In this document: positions 1-8,242 of the stretch, piece after piece
Position numbering within the stretch: position 1 is the first letter of the stretch
Layout of the letters: each line of letters opens with the position of its first letter
Notes under the pieces: generated by a model
The model's database searches: none
What the model was told of the DNA's origin: nothing
Seen by the model: only the letters and a program-made list of their open reading frames with translations
Assembly (NCBI GenBank): GCA_026985075.1
Contig: JALSQX010000062.1
Coordinates: 1-38,548 of the forward strand
DNA: 38,548 nt
Direction: 5' to 3'
Source: Blastocatellia bacterium
GTDB lineage: Bacteria; Acidobacteriota; Blastocatellia; HR10; J050
Position numbers and translations under genes: made by a program

Positions 1-382
1 GATACGCCCGCGGCGCACATCCCACCCACCGCTTGAACGCCCGCTCAAACGACCGCAACGTCTTGAACCCACTCGCCCACGCCACCTCCGAGATCGTGTA
101 TCGACGATCCCCCAATAACCGCCTCGCCCACCCCACCCGCAACCCGACCAGAAAAACCCTCGGACTCACCCCCACCGCCTGGCCAAATAACCGAAACAAG
201 TGACTCCGACTCACCCCCACCTCAACCGCCACCTCCTCCATGGTCAACCCCGCCTCCGCCAGATGATCGACCATATAGGCCCAGGCTCTCTGCACCCCCT
301 CGGGATACCGGTCTAACCGCACCACGCGCCCGCCCAATACGGCATCGATGAGCAGCTCCACCTCCGATGGAGACCTCTTCAC
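1..382 (-). CDS. AraC-family HTH regulator, partial (C-terminus beyond window)
   Basis: Reading the minus strand from a GTG at 380-382 gives an open frame that runs off the left edge, about 127 codons. It contains both helix-turn-helix motifs of an AraC/XylS DNA-binding domain: a first one around MEEVAVEVGVSRSHLFRLFG, then the typical second part ISEVAWASGFKTLRSFERAF followed by KRWVGCAPRAY. No ligand-binding domain precedes the HTH region, so it is a short, HTH-only form. A GGAGG-like Shine-Dalgarno lies just before the GTG, and an in-frame TAA about 25 codons upstream with no ATG between supports this start. It resembles the AraC protein at 37681-38097 in size and in the FERxFKRWxGCxP segment. 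The target is unknown. Confidence 0.8.
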   Translation of the reverse strand, partial: MKRSPSEVELLIDAVLGGRVVRLDRYPEGVQRAWAYMVDHLAEAGLTMEEVAVEVGVSRSHLFRLFGQAVGVSPRVFLVGLRVGWARRLLGDRRYTISEVAWASGFKTLRSFERAFKRWVGCAPRAY

Positions 383-1028
383 ACTCCCTCCCCCCGCCGC
401 CCCCTCACCGGTTCGCCAACCCGACCGTTATGTGAGCGCGCTCACCCTCGCTCCCCCAATGGACACTAATCCCCCTAGTGAGCTACGTGCACTCCTCGCT
501 ACTCGCTCTCGACAACAACGCCATGGGACGACTCATACTGCTGATCTCACTGGCCGGCTCACAGGGACTTCACACAATGCCGACCTGTCGCTCATTCTAC
601 AACCACCCTCTCACCCGGTCAATGCTGATGGAAGTTTGTGATCGTTTCCAGAATAACCTCACCCTGAATACCAAGGTGCTGAGGTTTTGAACAGCGCGCG
701 AGGATCTCTCTAACAAGGTCAGCCTCTCCGCGAATACTGGGCACACTAACCGGAAGGTGTGCGTGAGAGGATGGTAATGTAAAGAATCTGAAGTGCGTAT
801 CCAAGAGCGTATAGTCCATACTCTTACACTCCCACTCCAGGGTGCTCCCCGATGGACACGTCTTCATAATTACCCATCACGACCACAATGCCACCTGACG
901 TCGAGCCCACCTTCACACACTCGCAATGAGTCCACCATTCACTTGTGGAAGCTCGCTCAACCGAGGAGAATCAACCAACAGACGCCATCGTCATTCTCCT
1001 TCACAGGCCATGACCGGCTCCAGCCACT
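383..1028. other. Gene-poor stretch, 646 bp
   Basis: No convincing gene. Short open frames occur on both strands but none has a good ribosome site together with protein-like composition. On the minus strand between about 840 and 1028 there are protein-like pieces in two frames directly behind the stop of the Cys-rich secreted protein (a stretch with WWTHCECVKVGS and one with KENDDGVCWLILLG). They may be decayed 3' parts of that gene, but I cannot show this. Confidence 0.35.
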
Positions 1029-1439
1029 CTACGTGCGTTGCCTGCAAGGCCTTTCAAAGCGGTTCCCCGATTCTCCCGACGCACAAGGACAAAACTGGCA
1101 AACCTCCCCCGATGGAACTTGTCCCTCATTACATTGCTCTCCAGGGGCAGGCTCTATACACCGGGTCTGCACACACCATGATGGATAACAGTTCCCCACG
1201 ACCATAGGAGCATAACCAACGTAGGTACGGTGAACGCTACATCGGGCACGATTCCGGCCTCGTTGCCACGCCCGCAGCCACGCTCCAATGAGGTGGGAGG
1301 AAGCATCAAGCGGTCGCACCCGTGTTCTGTTTATAATCGGCGCGATGAGCATCGGAGCTTCACCTTGAAAGGCCTGAGATGGTTGCGACCAGATGAAGAA
1401 CATGGCAATAAGAATGAGCAGGACCTTTCGCATGGTCAT
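1029..1439 (-). CDS. Small secreted Cys-rich protein
   Basis: A 136-residue product with a signal peptide of Sec type: a short basic start (MTMRKV), a hydrophobic core LLILIAMFFIW and a likely cut after SQA (SQPSQA-FQG). The mature part is rich in cysteine towards the C-terminus (motifs NCYPSWC, TRCIEP, EQCNEG, VCQFCPC, RPC). The frame is open 26 codons further upstream, but AAAGGAG lies 4-5 nt before the ATG at 1437-1439, which fixes the start. A fragment of a possible propeller protein ends 52 bp upstream on the same strand, the same order as propeller then peptide at 34.7-36.2 kb. I do not recognise the family. A structural or disulfide-stabilised surface protein is an inference from the cysteines and signal peptide. 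Confidence 0.6.
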   Translation of the reverse strand: MTMRKVLLILIAMFFIWSQPSQAFQGEAPMLIAPIINRTRVRPLDASSHLIGAWLRAWQRGRNRARCSVHRTYVGYAPMVVGNCYPSWCVQTRCIEPAPGEQCNEGQVPSGEVCQFCPCASGESGNRFERPCRQRT

Positions 1440-1491
1440 CGTTCTCCTTTCCCACATGGGGTCGATGGAATGACGAACCTCCCGTACCGAT

Positions 1492-1776
1492 TCAATAGCT
1501 GATCGGTGCCAATTCAATCTTAACGTCGCCAGACCTGATTACTCTCAAACACACGGCCTCTCCTCGTTGAGTCAATCCGACGAGCCGCGTCGCCATCGGA
1601 TCAACGCGCCAATCGATCACCCGAATCCAGCCCCGGCCGAGATCCGAAGATGCCATCCAACCGAAGCGCGTCTTCCCTCCCTCACCGTATCCTCGAATTT
1701 GAGCCATTACACCAGAGCCAGGCATGAACACGAGCGAAATGACTTTTGGTCGCAACAATGAGACTCTCTGTCGCAT
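1492..1776 (-). CDS. Unrecognised protein, possibly a propeller fragment
   Basis: A 94-codon open frame if started at ATG 1774-1776. The composition is protein-like, with beta-rich alternation (VISLVFMPGSGVMAQIRGYG; GWIRVIDWRVDP; ATRLVGLTQRGEAVCLRVI) that would fit one or two propeller blades. No Shine-Dalgarno is visible before any start, and the 5' end abuts the divergent gene at 1833, so it may be the remaining 3' end of a larger gene. Its position directly upstream of the Cys-rich secreted protein copies the propeller-peptide order seen at 34.7-36.2 kb. It could also be a chance frame. Confidence 0.35.
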   Translation of the reverse strand: MRQRVSLLRPKVISLVFMPGSGVMAQIRGYGEGGKTRFGWMASSDLGRGWIRVIDWRVDPMATRLVGLTQRGEAVCLRVIRSGDVKIELAPISY

Positions 1777-1832
1777 TTGGAGAGTAAGATTCTGGTAAAA
1801 TAATGTCGAGAATACCATCGGAGGTAGTAGTG

Positions 1833-2567
1833 ATGAAGAGAGCTTTCCTTTGGGTCGTGATTCTTGTGTTGTGTATGTTAGGTCGAACAATGGCCGGGCA
1901 GAGGAAGCTGACCATAGGTCCGGCCACTGAATCGCACAGGTTATTCCGAGTTTGGCTTAGGGATTCACACCTGGCAGGGGTTTTCAAGTGGGACAGGAAC
2001 GGGTTCCTCATTCGCATATTGCGAGAGCAGCCCCCGCTGATCTTCATCTATGATTGGCGCGGGCACCTCGTGCGCCAGATTGCACCGATGGGGAGTTTTC
2101 CAGGGGCCGAGGTCATGTCGGTGGGCGATGTGGTTCTCACCAGCGGGGGATCTATCCTGGTGGCCGTCACGGTGCGAAGGACGGAGAACGAGTATGCGTC
2201 TGCTCTGCTGGAGTATGTTCAGAGCGGCGACCTGAGGCGGATCATCAAGGCGGATCCCTTCGTCGTCAAGAAGATGGCGCTGGACAGCGATGGAAATATC
2301 TGGGTACTGGGATACGATTGGCAACAGATGGGTATCGGTTTCGACTGGCCGATGATTCGCCAACTCTCTCCGGATGGCGTATGGCTCACATCGGCTTTGC
2401 TGCGTTCTTTCTTTCCCGAGAACTCTACACCGCTCAACATTGCTGGTCCTGGTGTGGTGGTCTCCGACATTTATTTTGATATCCTGAAGGACAGCATGTA
2501 TGTGTGGCTCCCGGGAGTGAACCAACTCATCACTCGGATCTTACCGGTCGGATTCGCGAGGTGGTGA
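1833..2567 (+). CDS. Exported propeller-like protein, probably frameshifted near its end
   Basis: A 244-residue product with a signal peptide (MKRAFLWVVILVLCMLGRTMAG). The start is ATG 1833 because GGAGG lies 8 nt upstream; the frame is open from 1803 but has no ribosome site there. The rest has blade-like repeats with turns such as KMALDSDGNIWVLGYDW, RQLSPDGVW and IFIYDWRGHLVRQI, as in NHL/6-bladed propellers. The frame ends at TGA 2565-2567 after VGFARW, but a neighbouring frame carries on with DLTGRIREVVNEPF and stays open to 2785, which fits a propeller blade much better. A one- or two-base indel around 2540-2550 would join them into about 315 residues. The function is unknown; it was probably part of a propeller/Cys-rich peptide locus. 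Confidence 0.55.
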   Translation: MKRAFLWVVILVLCMLGRTMAGQRKLTIGPATESHRLFRVWLRDSHLAGVFKWDRNGFLIRILREQPPLIFIYDWRGHLVRQIAPMGSFPGAEVMSVGDVVLTSGGSILVAVTVRRTENEYASALLEYVQSGDLRRIIKADPFVVKKMALDSDGNIWVLGYDWQQMGIGFDWPMIRQLSPDGVWLTSALLRSFFPENSTPLNIAGPGVVVSDIYFDILKDSMYVWLPGVNQLITRILPVGFARW

Positions 2568-2785
2568 ACGAGCCGTTTCGAAGGGCATTTGGCGATCCGG
2601 TGACGTCCGTGGAAGTCACATTTTCCGATGAAGCCTCTCATCTGACCCCATTCACTCCACCTGCTCCCACCGAGTTCGGTTTCCACCTCGGCACATACCT
2701 AATGTCTGGCCACAGTGACACGGCGAACGCTATACGTGGAAACTCCAGTCGAGGGCTGCCAGAGATCACCAGGCCACCACTCTGA
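2545..2785 (+). pseudogene. Out-of-frame C-terminal continuation of the propeller-like protein
   Basis: The frame used from about 2545 to the stop at 2785 continues the protein at 1833-2567: just after LITRI of the upstream frame it reads DLTGRIREVVNEPF, a usual blade turn (D-x-x-G-x-I), then AFGDPVTSVEVTFSDEASH. It has no start or ribosome site of its own. Either the gene is broken or the assembly has an indel here. The last 30 or so residues (HSDTANAIRGNSSRG) look less protein-like. Confidence 0.45.
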
Positions 2786-2864
2786 TCTCCGTAGACGGCA
2801 GCGCGTATTCACTCTATCCCGGAGCCTGATGCTCTCCAGGACGATCAATGAAGGTGAACACCTA

Positions 2865-4556
2865 TCAATGTTCCCTCTGGTGCTCGCATCTCTCCAACAC
2901 AGCAGCGGCTACTGCCGCTTGAGCGATGGCTCTGATTTCCGCGCTCTTCCAGTTCACCGCGAACAGGGAAGCTTGTTGGGGCTCAGGATTCGACTCGATC
3001 TCGAGTTCCTGGTCCACTAACTCTCTGAACGCTTTCACCACAACTGGAGCGAGATCGTACGAGCCAACTACGCGCCCGGTTGCGAAATCTTCAGTGTCTA
3101 TTTTTATTGCGGCTTCGGCGGCCCCATTCAGATCGGCGTGAGATGCATTGAAAAGCTGAATCGCCTGCCAGAGCATGGCCTGACCCTGAGCCGCATCAAC
3201 GGGAAGAACAGAGCTTGCCAGCCAGAGGAATGCCCGGGCCTTTCCGGCGTTACTCGGAAGTCGGTTTAATCTCGCTTGGGCGCGCATGATCAGGATCGAG
3301 AGGCGTTGCTCATCCTGCTTGTCGAACTTTTCGATCAGGCGAGCAATGGTGATGGCCAATCTTTCCGGATGTTCAATGGCCAAGGCATACCGTTTGGCTC
3401 TCTCGAAGGCTTCCTCCCCAATGAAGTGAGAGGTGGCCTCCAGGTTGATCAAGTCCGCCATCTCCCGCCGCGTCATTCTGTCCTTGATTTTGGATGCTAT
3501 TGAGAGAGCGCGATCGTACTCCTCATGCGTGGCGGCAACAAAGGCGGCGCGGGCCGTCAGATCATCGTGAGTCTTATCGTCCTTCGCCGCTTCTGCCCTT
3601 CTCATCAATGTATTCACCTTCTCTTCGGCGGCTGTCACGCGATCGAGATCCCGTTGTTCCGCTTCGGCGATGGCGGCGGCCGGGAGTCGGCTCGCGACCA
3701 GACTCAAAAGGCCATCAATGCGGGTCAAGGTATCGGGAGCGAATTGCTCAGCATAGGGGCGGATGTTGACCAGAGCCCGGTAGATATGAGCGGGTATCTG
3801 CCCGGCCGTCGATATGGCTCTAGCCAATGCGTCTACCAGCGTTCGAATGAAGAGGCGACTGAGCTCCGCATCGGGCGGTGATGGGTTGACGAGAGGAAAA
3901 CGATTGGGAAGGTTCACACCAGGAATCGCATAGGCCCCGAGCCAATACAGTTGACCGAGATCGCCATGGGCCGCCGCTGCTGCCAGAGCCGAGCGGAAAA
4001 TGGCATCGGCTCGCTCGGCATTTTTTCGCTTGAGGCGAAAGAGCATATCAACGGTGGAGGAAGACAACCCGTATTCGAGACTCATCATCGTCAGCTCGCT
4101 CAAGCTCTCCTCATCATCGAGAGCCCTTCCTATGTGGGCGAGCAACCGGCTCTTCCACCGTTTGTCGGATTTGAGTTGGGCGATGAACTCGCGCACGAGA
4201 CCCGTTTGCAGCCGAGCTGCCTGGCTGAGTAACTGCTTCCACAGATCGAGGGAATCGTAAGGCGTGCGAAAACTCACCCTCACTCCCTGCTTCCTCATGC
4301 GCTCGAATGGATCTTCAAATCTCACCTGAGAGAGCACCTTGGCCGCCAAGCGGAGGAGCCGCTCGGCCCGCTGAGGATCGACATCTTTCACCAATCCAGC
4401 TATGATGATGGCACCGTGGGCGAGCTTTGCCGGTCGGCTCTCCTCGTTCAGTGTGAGCTCTGCTTGGCCGAGGAAAAGCGAAGCCCACTCCTGGAGTTCC
4501 CGCTGCCACGGTTGCACAAGTATGAACGAGAGCACAAGCATGGATAGGCTTCTCAT
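2865..4556 (-). CDS. Large alpha-helical exported protein of unknown function
   Basis: A 563-residue protein. GGAGGGTTAG stands right before ATG 4556. The N-terminus (MRSLSMLVLSFILV) is a short hydrophobic segment that could be a weak signal peptide. Nearly all the rest is predicted helix: Ala-, Leu-, Arg- and Glu-rich stretches in antiparallel-hairpin spacing (AERLLRLAAKVL, MTRREMADLINLEA, RAKRYALAIEHPERLAITIARLIEKF), resembling TPR/SEL1-like solenoids without a clean TPR consensus. No catalytic motif was found. I recall similar long helical proteins of unknown function from Acidobacteriota, but this cannot be verified here. It lies 140 bp downstream of the interrupted Cys-rich gene on the same strand and may be cotranscribed with it. 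A scaffold or protein-protein interaction role is inference. Confidence 0.75.
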   Translation of the reverse strand: MRSLSMLVLSFILVQPWQRELQEWASLFLGQAELTLNEESRPAKLAHGAIIIAGLVKDVDPQRAERLLRLAAKVLSQVRFEDPFERMRKQGVRVSFRTPYDSLDLWKQLLSQAARLQTGLVREFIAQLKSDKRWKSRLLAHIGRALDDEESLSELTMMSLEYGLSSSTVDMLFRLKRKNAERADAIFRSALAAAAAHGDLGQLYWLGAYAIPGVNLPNRFPLVNPSPPDAELSRLFIRTLVDALARAISTAGQIPAHIYRALVNIRPYAEQFAPDTLTRIDGLLSLVASRLPAAAIAEAEQRDLDRVTAAEEKVNTLMRRAEAAKDDKTHDDLTARAAFVAATHEEYDRALSIASKIKDRMTRREMADLINLEATSHFIGEEAFERAKRYALAIEHPERLAITIARLIEKFDKQDEQRLSILIMRAQARLNRLPSNAGKARAFLWLASSVLPVDAAQGQAMLWQAIQLFNASHADLNGAAEAAIKIDTEDFATGRVVGSYDLAPVVVKAFRELVDQELEIESNPEPQQASLFAVNWKSAEIRAIAQAAVAAAVLERCEHQREH

Positions 4557-4696
4557 CTAACCCTCCACAGGGTATTCCTCCAGCTAGCGTTGCCCGACTC
4601 AGCCGGAGAAATACGCGCCGTTCTGTCGCATCAGACAGATCGCTTCTCGTGCTTTGGAGCGTTCGACATCAGAGGGAGAATCAGCAGTTCATCACC

Positions 4697-5086
4697 TCAA
4701 CGACCAGCGGCTTTCACTACGAAGACTCGACGGTGTTTTCCGGCAAGTCTGAGGAGCAGCTGCGACCTCCCCTTGTCCAGATCTGCCCATCGCATCGCGG
4801 CCTCGTATAGTACTCTGAATTGCTCCTCCTGATCCATTCGTGCTATCGGCTGTGGTTCACCTGGTGGCGGTAGAATGGGGGTCGTTTTTCCTTCCTCTTT
4901 TCTGGGACAGCTTATGTAAGCGCCATTCTCGCAATCAATGGAACAGCCAACTTATGTTCCTGGCGATCCACAGCACGCTGCGCTGGTGCATCCCGCCAGA
5001 TCCGCGCAACATAAGTTCTGTGCTCGAACTGCTGTCGCAAAGGCGAAAACTAGAACTACGGGTAAAGTCCACCTCTTTTTCATCAT
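4697..5086 (-). pseudogene. Secreted Cys-rich protein gene interrupted by an in-frame TAA
   Basis: From ATG 5084-5086, with AGGAGG 6 nt upstream, the minus strand encodes a clear signal peptide (MMKKRWTLPVVLVFAFATAV, likely cut after VRA) and then a Cys-rich part (LCCADLAGC, SAACCGSPGT). A TAA at 4952-4954 ends this after 44 residues. The same frame stays open behind the TAA for 84 more codons to a TGA at 4697-4699 and remains protein-like: VGCSIDCENGAYISCP with three more cysteines, a Pro-rich linker (ILPPPGEPQP) and a charged helical tail (MDQEEQFRVLYEAAMRWADL). The simplest reading is a recent nonsense mutation. A genuine 44-residue Cys-rich peptide, or stop readthrough, are alternatives. 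Confidence 0.55.
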
Positions 5087-5122
5087 CGCTATCCTCCTGC
5101 CATTAATATCCTGCGCATTATT

Positions 5123-5209
5123 TTACTCGCATCCCAATTCCGCGGTCGCGACAGAAATCATCTTTTTCGCGACAGAAAGTCTCATTTTTTTTGCGACGAA
5201 AAGCCTCAT
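5123..5209 (-). repeat. 24-bp tandem repeats, also an open mini-ORF
   Basis: On the minus strand two 24-bp units and a shortened third follow each other: ATGAGGCTTTTCGTCGCAAA, then ATGAGACTTTCTGTCGCGAA, then ATGATTTCTGTCGCGACC. As codons they read MRLFVAKK, MRLSVAKK, MISVATAELGCE and stop at 5123-5125. No Shine-Dalgarno is seen, so translation is doubtful. The repeated GCGACAGAAA-like core on the plus strand, just upstream of the Cys-rich gene at 5086, would also suit a multi-site operator. Confidence 0.5.
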
Positions 5210-5210
5210 C

Positions 5211-5227
5211 GGATCGAATACCGATCC
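5211..5227. promoter_or_regulatory. Perfect 6-5-6 inverted repeat beside the tandem repeats
   Basis: GGATCG, five bases (AATAC), then CGATCC form a perfect palindrome about 125 bp upstream of the Cys-rich gene and directly next to the 24-bp repeats. It could be a regulator site or a small hairpin. No T-run follows, so it is not a terminator. Confidence 0.3.
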
Positions 5228-5370
5228 GCCAAGAGATCAATAATGACAACAATCAGGGTTCCACGACGAAAAATAGCAAGACTCCGGCGGTGGAGAAGCA
5301 GAATGCGTACGCGATCTCGAGATCGGCCAAGCGAATGGCGGTCAACCCAACAGTTCTGAGGAGGAACGAT

Positions 5371-5862
5371 CTATTCGCGTTTGAGAACATCGTGCCGCGA
5401 GAGGATGCGCTTGATGATCTCGGTCGTGGAATATCCTCGAAGATAGGGAAGCGAATAAACGCGCCCTCCCGCGGCTTCGACCTCTTCCCGCCCGACAATT
5501 TGATCGAGCGGCCAATCGCCGCCTTTGACCAGAATATCGGGCAGAAGCACGGCGATCAGGTCGCGAGGCGTGGGTTCGTCAAACACCGTCACTACATCGA
5601 CGACCTCCAACGCCGCCAACACTTCGCACCGCTCGTCCTCATTCAAGATCGGGCGCCCCGGCCCTTTGAGCTGACGTACCGAACGATCACTATTGATGGC
5701 CACGATGAGGACATCCCCCAGAGCGCGCGCCTGATGCAAAAACCGCACATGGCCCGGATGAATGAGGTCGAAGCAGCCGTTTGTGAACACCACACGTCGG
5801 CCCTGCCGGCGCCATTGCTGACGTCGAGCAATGAGATTCTGGCGATCGAGAATCTTCGACAT
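5371..5862 (-). CDS. rfaE2: D-glycero-beta-D-manno-heptose 1-phosphate adenylyltransferase
   Basis: A 163-residue cytidylyltransferase-like enzyme that transfers AMP from ATP to heptose 1-phosphate in the ADP-heptose pathway for lipopolysaccharide inner core. The N-terminal nucleotide-binding motif [17 protein letters not shown] (about residues 26-42, with the HxGH signature) and the C-terminal [11 protein letters not shown] are typical of the stand-alone adenylyltransferase (RfaE domain II, without the kinase domain). The ATG at 5860-5862 was preferred; a TTG three codons upstream is also in frame, and neither has a clear Shine-Dalgarno. No other heptose gene is adjacent. It implies an outer membrane with heptose-containing LPS. 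Confidence 0.9.
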   Translation of the reverse strand: MSKILDRQNLIARRQQWRRQGRRVVFTNGCFDLIHPGHVRFLHQARALGDVLIVAINSDRSVRQLKGPGRPILNEDERCEVLAALEVVDVVTVFDEPTPRDLIAVLLPDILVKGGDWPLDQIVGREEVEAAGGRVYSLPYLRGYSTTEIIKRILSRHDVLKRE

Positions 5863-5871
5863 GTCGATCAA

Positions 5872-6405
5872 ATAGTTCGCTCACATCAAACGTCACATCA
5901 AAAGGGTCATGGAAGACCCGACTATGACGCTTTCATGTCAGTCAATCAGCTCGTTCGCATCAACCGTCACCACCAGCCGCAGAGGCGCTCCCGATGGACT
6001 TTGCTCGCGTTCCCTTCGCGCGCTCTTGGATGACTCGTTTGCTCCATCCACCCACATCTTTGAAAAGCTCTTCGACCCCTTCTCCCACCTCCGGTCACTG
6101 GTCTGCTGTGAGGTCATCACCCCCCATCGCCTCGCCCGATCTCGACCGGTCTCCGGTTGAACGAACGCCCCCGTGCCCTCTCTGCGCTCCCCACGGCCAG
6201 AAATGGTCCCCTCTGAGGGGAGCGAACCCAATACTCTCGTATAAGACCATGATTCGACTCTTGTCGCCGCCTGATTCGAACCATGATGAACATTGCTCCA
6301 TAAATCTACAGAACCCGAGGCTTCGTCATTCCTCACCACGTCTAGACAACCTTAGCATAATACGAGAGGAAGAAACCACCCCTCGCACTCCCGGACATTC
6401 TTTGC
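5872..6405. other. Gene-free interval, about 530 bp
   Basis: Divergent spacer between rfaE2 and nuoI. Long open frames on both strands here have biased, non-protein-like composition and no ribosome sites. A GGTTCGAATC string on the minus strand near 6275 looks like a tRNA T-loop but has no pairing stem, so no tRNA is called. Confidence 0.5.
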
Positions 6406-6411
6406 TATAAT
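6406..6411 (+). promoter_or_regulatory. -10 box before nuoI
   Basis: A perfect TATAAT lies 33 bp before the nuoI start. The matching -35 at 6383-6388 (TCGCAC, 17 bp spacing) is poor, so the start point is only a suggestion. Confidence 0.45.
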
Positions 6412-6444
6412 GACGGCTATTTCTGAGTGAGAGGAACAACCACT

Positions 6445-6918
6445 ATGGCCGTACTGAATGTTATCAAGGCGATTGCGAAGGGACTGGCGTTGACGGCCAA
6501 GCATATTCCCCAAAACCGGATTACGATTCAGTATCCCGATGAGCCGGTGCTCATTGAGCGGCGCTTCCGTGGCCTCCACATTCTGAATCTCGACGAGAAT
6601 GGAAAGGAAAAGTGCGTGGGGTGCTACCTGTGCGCCATCGCCTGCCCGGCCGATGCCATCTACATCGAAGCGGCCGAAGATCCTCGTCCCTATGAGGAAC
6701 GCATCGGCGTCGATCGGCGCTATGCCAAAGTCTACAATATCGATTATGGAAAATGCATTTTTTGCGGCTACTGTGAAGAGGCCTGTCCGGAAGATGCCAT
6801 TACGATGGGTCCCGATTTCGAACTGGCTTGGGAACGGCGTGAGGATATGATCTTGACCAAGGACCAGCTTCTGGCCTCCAATCGAAAGATCTCACCCCGC
6901 TTGAAGCTCATCCCCTGA
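6445..6918 (+). CDS. nuoI: NADH-quinone oxidoreductase subunit I (8-iron ferredoxin)
   Basis: A 157-residue protein with two [4Fe-4S] motifs, CVGCYLCAIACP (Cys 57, 60, 63, 67) and CIFCGYCEEACP (Cys 104, 107, 110, 114), plus the NuoI-type N-terminal helix and the YPDEP...RRFRG segment before the first cluster. In complex I this subunit carries clusters N6a and N6b on the electron path to quinone, at the membrane on the cytoplasmic side. The ATG at 6445 follows GAGAGGA; a GTG at 6427 is in frame but lacks a ribosome site. It stands alone here with no other nuo gene in the window, so it is either a second copy or a gene separated from the main nuo operon. Confidence 0.93.
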   Translation: MAVLNVIKAIAKGLALTAKHIPQNRITIQYPDEPVLIERRFRGLHILNLDENGKEKCVGCYLCAIACPADAIYIEAAEDPRPYEERIGVDRRYAKVYNIDYGKCIFCGYCEEACPEDAITMGPDFELAWERREDMILTKDQLLASNRKISPRLKLIP

Positions 6919-7198
6919 ACTTCGTGGCATGTCCATGGCTCTGAGAGACCACCTCTCGACGACTGGGGAGGTGAGTCTTCATGACCTTCTCTCTTGGATC
7001 GCCACTGGCCGGTTGGGCCTTCTCTCGTTGGTGAGGGCTCGCTTCCCGGCGCTGGGTCTCACGCATCCAGTGGGTGGAAAGGAGCGCCCGCTCGGCTGGA
7101 TGATCCGACGGACGAAGAAGAGCTTGATGCCTGACTCATCCGAGAAAGGGATGGAACCGAAAAGGCGGGGACTCTCAAGCAATGGGGTGATGTCCCGG

Positions 7199-8242
7199 TC
7201 AATGCTTCTCCTGGTGAGGCGAAGCGACCGTCTCATCGTCCAGGTAGAGTTCTTCCAGGGAGAGTTCAGAGGTGCCTTCGATGGTAGGCCGGGGTTCGGC
7301 GATGGCTTCGACTCGGATGAACGATGATCGGTACCAATCGCAATCCGGCAATGTCCCCTCTACACCGAACAGGATCATCATCTCATAAGTCGTGTAGAAT
7401 TGCTCCCACTGATTTTCTTTTTCCGGGTAGATGCTGAAATCGCGCAAGATGTCGGTGACGACCAGGTTCATGCGCAGAAGGAGGGACTCAATGTGGTGCC
7501 ACTTCTGTCGCGAAGCCTCTAGCGTCGTCAATCCGAAGTAACCAGCAGCATCTCGCCCGCGCAGACTGGAAGCGGCCCGCGAGAGAAACAACTCGATGCC
7601 AGGGAGCGTTTCCACCGGATCAGTGATGAAGGTATCAAACTGGGCGAGGAATTCCGGAGGGAGCGGCTGCCTGAGATCCAACTGGTGAAATTCGATATCA
7701 AACTGATACTCCCGGTTGGCTCGTTCGATGAATTCTTGGAGACGATCATCAATATCGATGACGGCAATCCGACCGGCCAGTCCTGTGATGGCCAATGCGA
7801 TGCTGACCAGGTCATCGTCGCCGATGAGGAGGAGGTCCCGCCGGGCGAGATCTCCCATGCGATGAATGAAGGCCACCCGGGCGACAGCATCCTCGGCGCG
7901 CATGAATCCCTGGTCGTATTTGGCCACGGGCAACGGTCGGTTCTGCACAATGTCATTAAAGCGACTGGTCCAGTCCGAGGGAACCTGTACGCCCTTGCCC
8001 TGGCAGTGAGGACACACATTCTCCAACCCGAGCGGCCGTTCCGCCGCCCGTCGTTTCCCTTCCTCTGTCAGTGCGATCTCGCTCCAACCTTGAGCGGTTG
8101 GCCGAATCCACCCTTCGGCGTGAAGTCGTTCGAGCTGTTGGGCGAGTTCCTTAATCGAATAGGGCCAAACCCTCAGGAGCTGCCACAGGCTTCGCCGACC
8201 ACTCTGTACGGCGCTGAGGATGAAACTGCCCGGCTTGTCCAT
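7199..8242 (-). CDS. bpsA: N4-bis(aminopropyl)spermidine synthase (branched polyamine synthase)
   Basis: A 347-residue protein of the BpsA/DUF43 family. An N-terminal winged-helix-like region (SIKELAQQLERLHAEGWI) is followed by a CPHCQGKG zinc-type motif, a Rossmann methyltransferase-like fold with LLIGDDDLVSIALAI and VIDIDDRLQEFIERA, the active-site-like FDTFITDPVETLPGIELFL, and an acidic C-terminal tail (ELSLEELYLDDE). The family transfers aminopropyl groups from decarboxylated S-adenosylmethionine onto spermidine to give branched polyamines, known from thermophilic archaea and Thermus. It starts 70 bp inside the end of speD in another frame, with a GAGGTCGATC ribosome site, so the two are translationally linked and the second enzyme uses the product of the first. 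Confidence 0.88.
   Translation of the reverse strand: MDKPGSFILSAVQSGRRSLWQLLRVWPYSIKELAQQLERLHAEGWIRPTAQGWSEIALTEEGKRRAAERPLGLENVCPHCQGKGVQVPSDWTSRFNDIVQNRPLPVAKYDQGFMRAEDAVARVAFIHRMGDLARRDLLLIGDDDLVSIALAITGLAGRIAVIDIDDRLQEFIERANREYQFDIEFHQLDLRQPLPPEFLAQFDTFITDPVETLPGIELFLSRAASSLRGRDAAGYFGLTTLEASRQKWHHIESLLLRMNLVVTDILRDFSIYPEKENQWEQFYTTYEMMILFGVEGTLPDCDWYRSSFIRVEAIAEPRPTIEGTSELSLEELYLDDETVASPHQEKH

Noticed and set aside
6262-6290. tRNA T-loop-like GGTTCGAATC
   Set aside because: Flanking bases cannot form the 5-bp T-stem, and no acceptor or anticodon arm is present.
5938-6339. 133-codon minus-strand frame before nuoI
   Set aside because: Composition not protein-like, no ribosome site, no recognisable motif.
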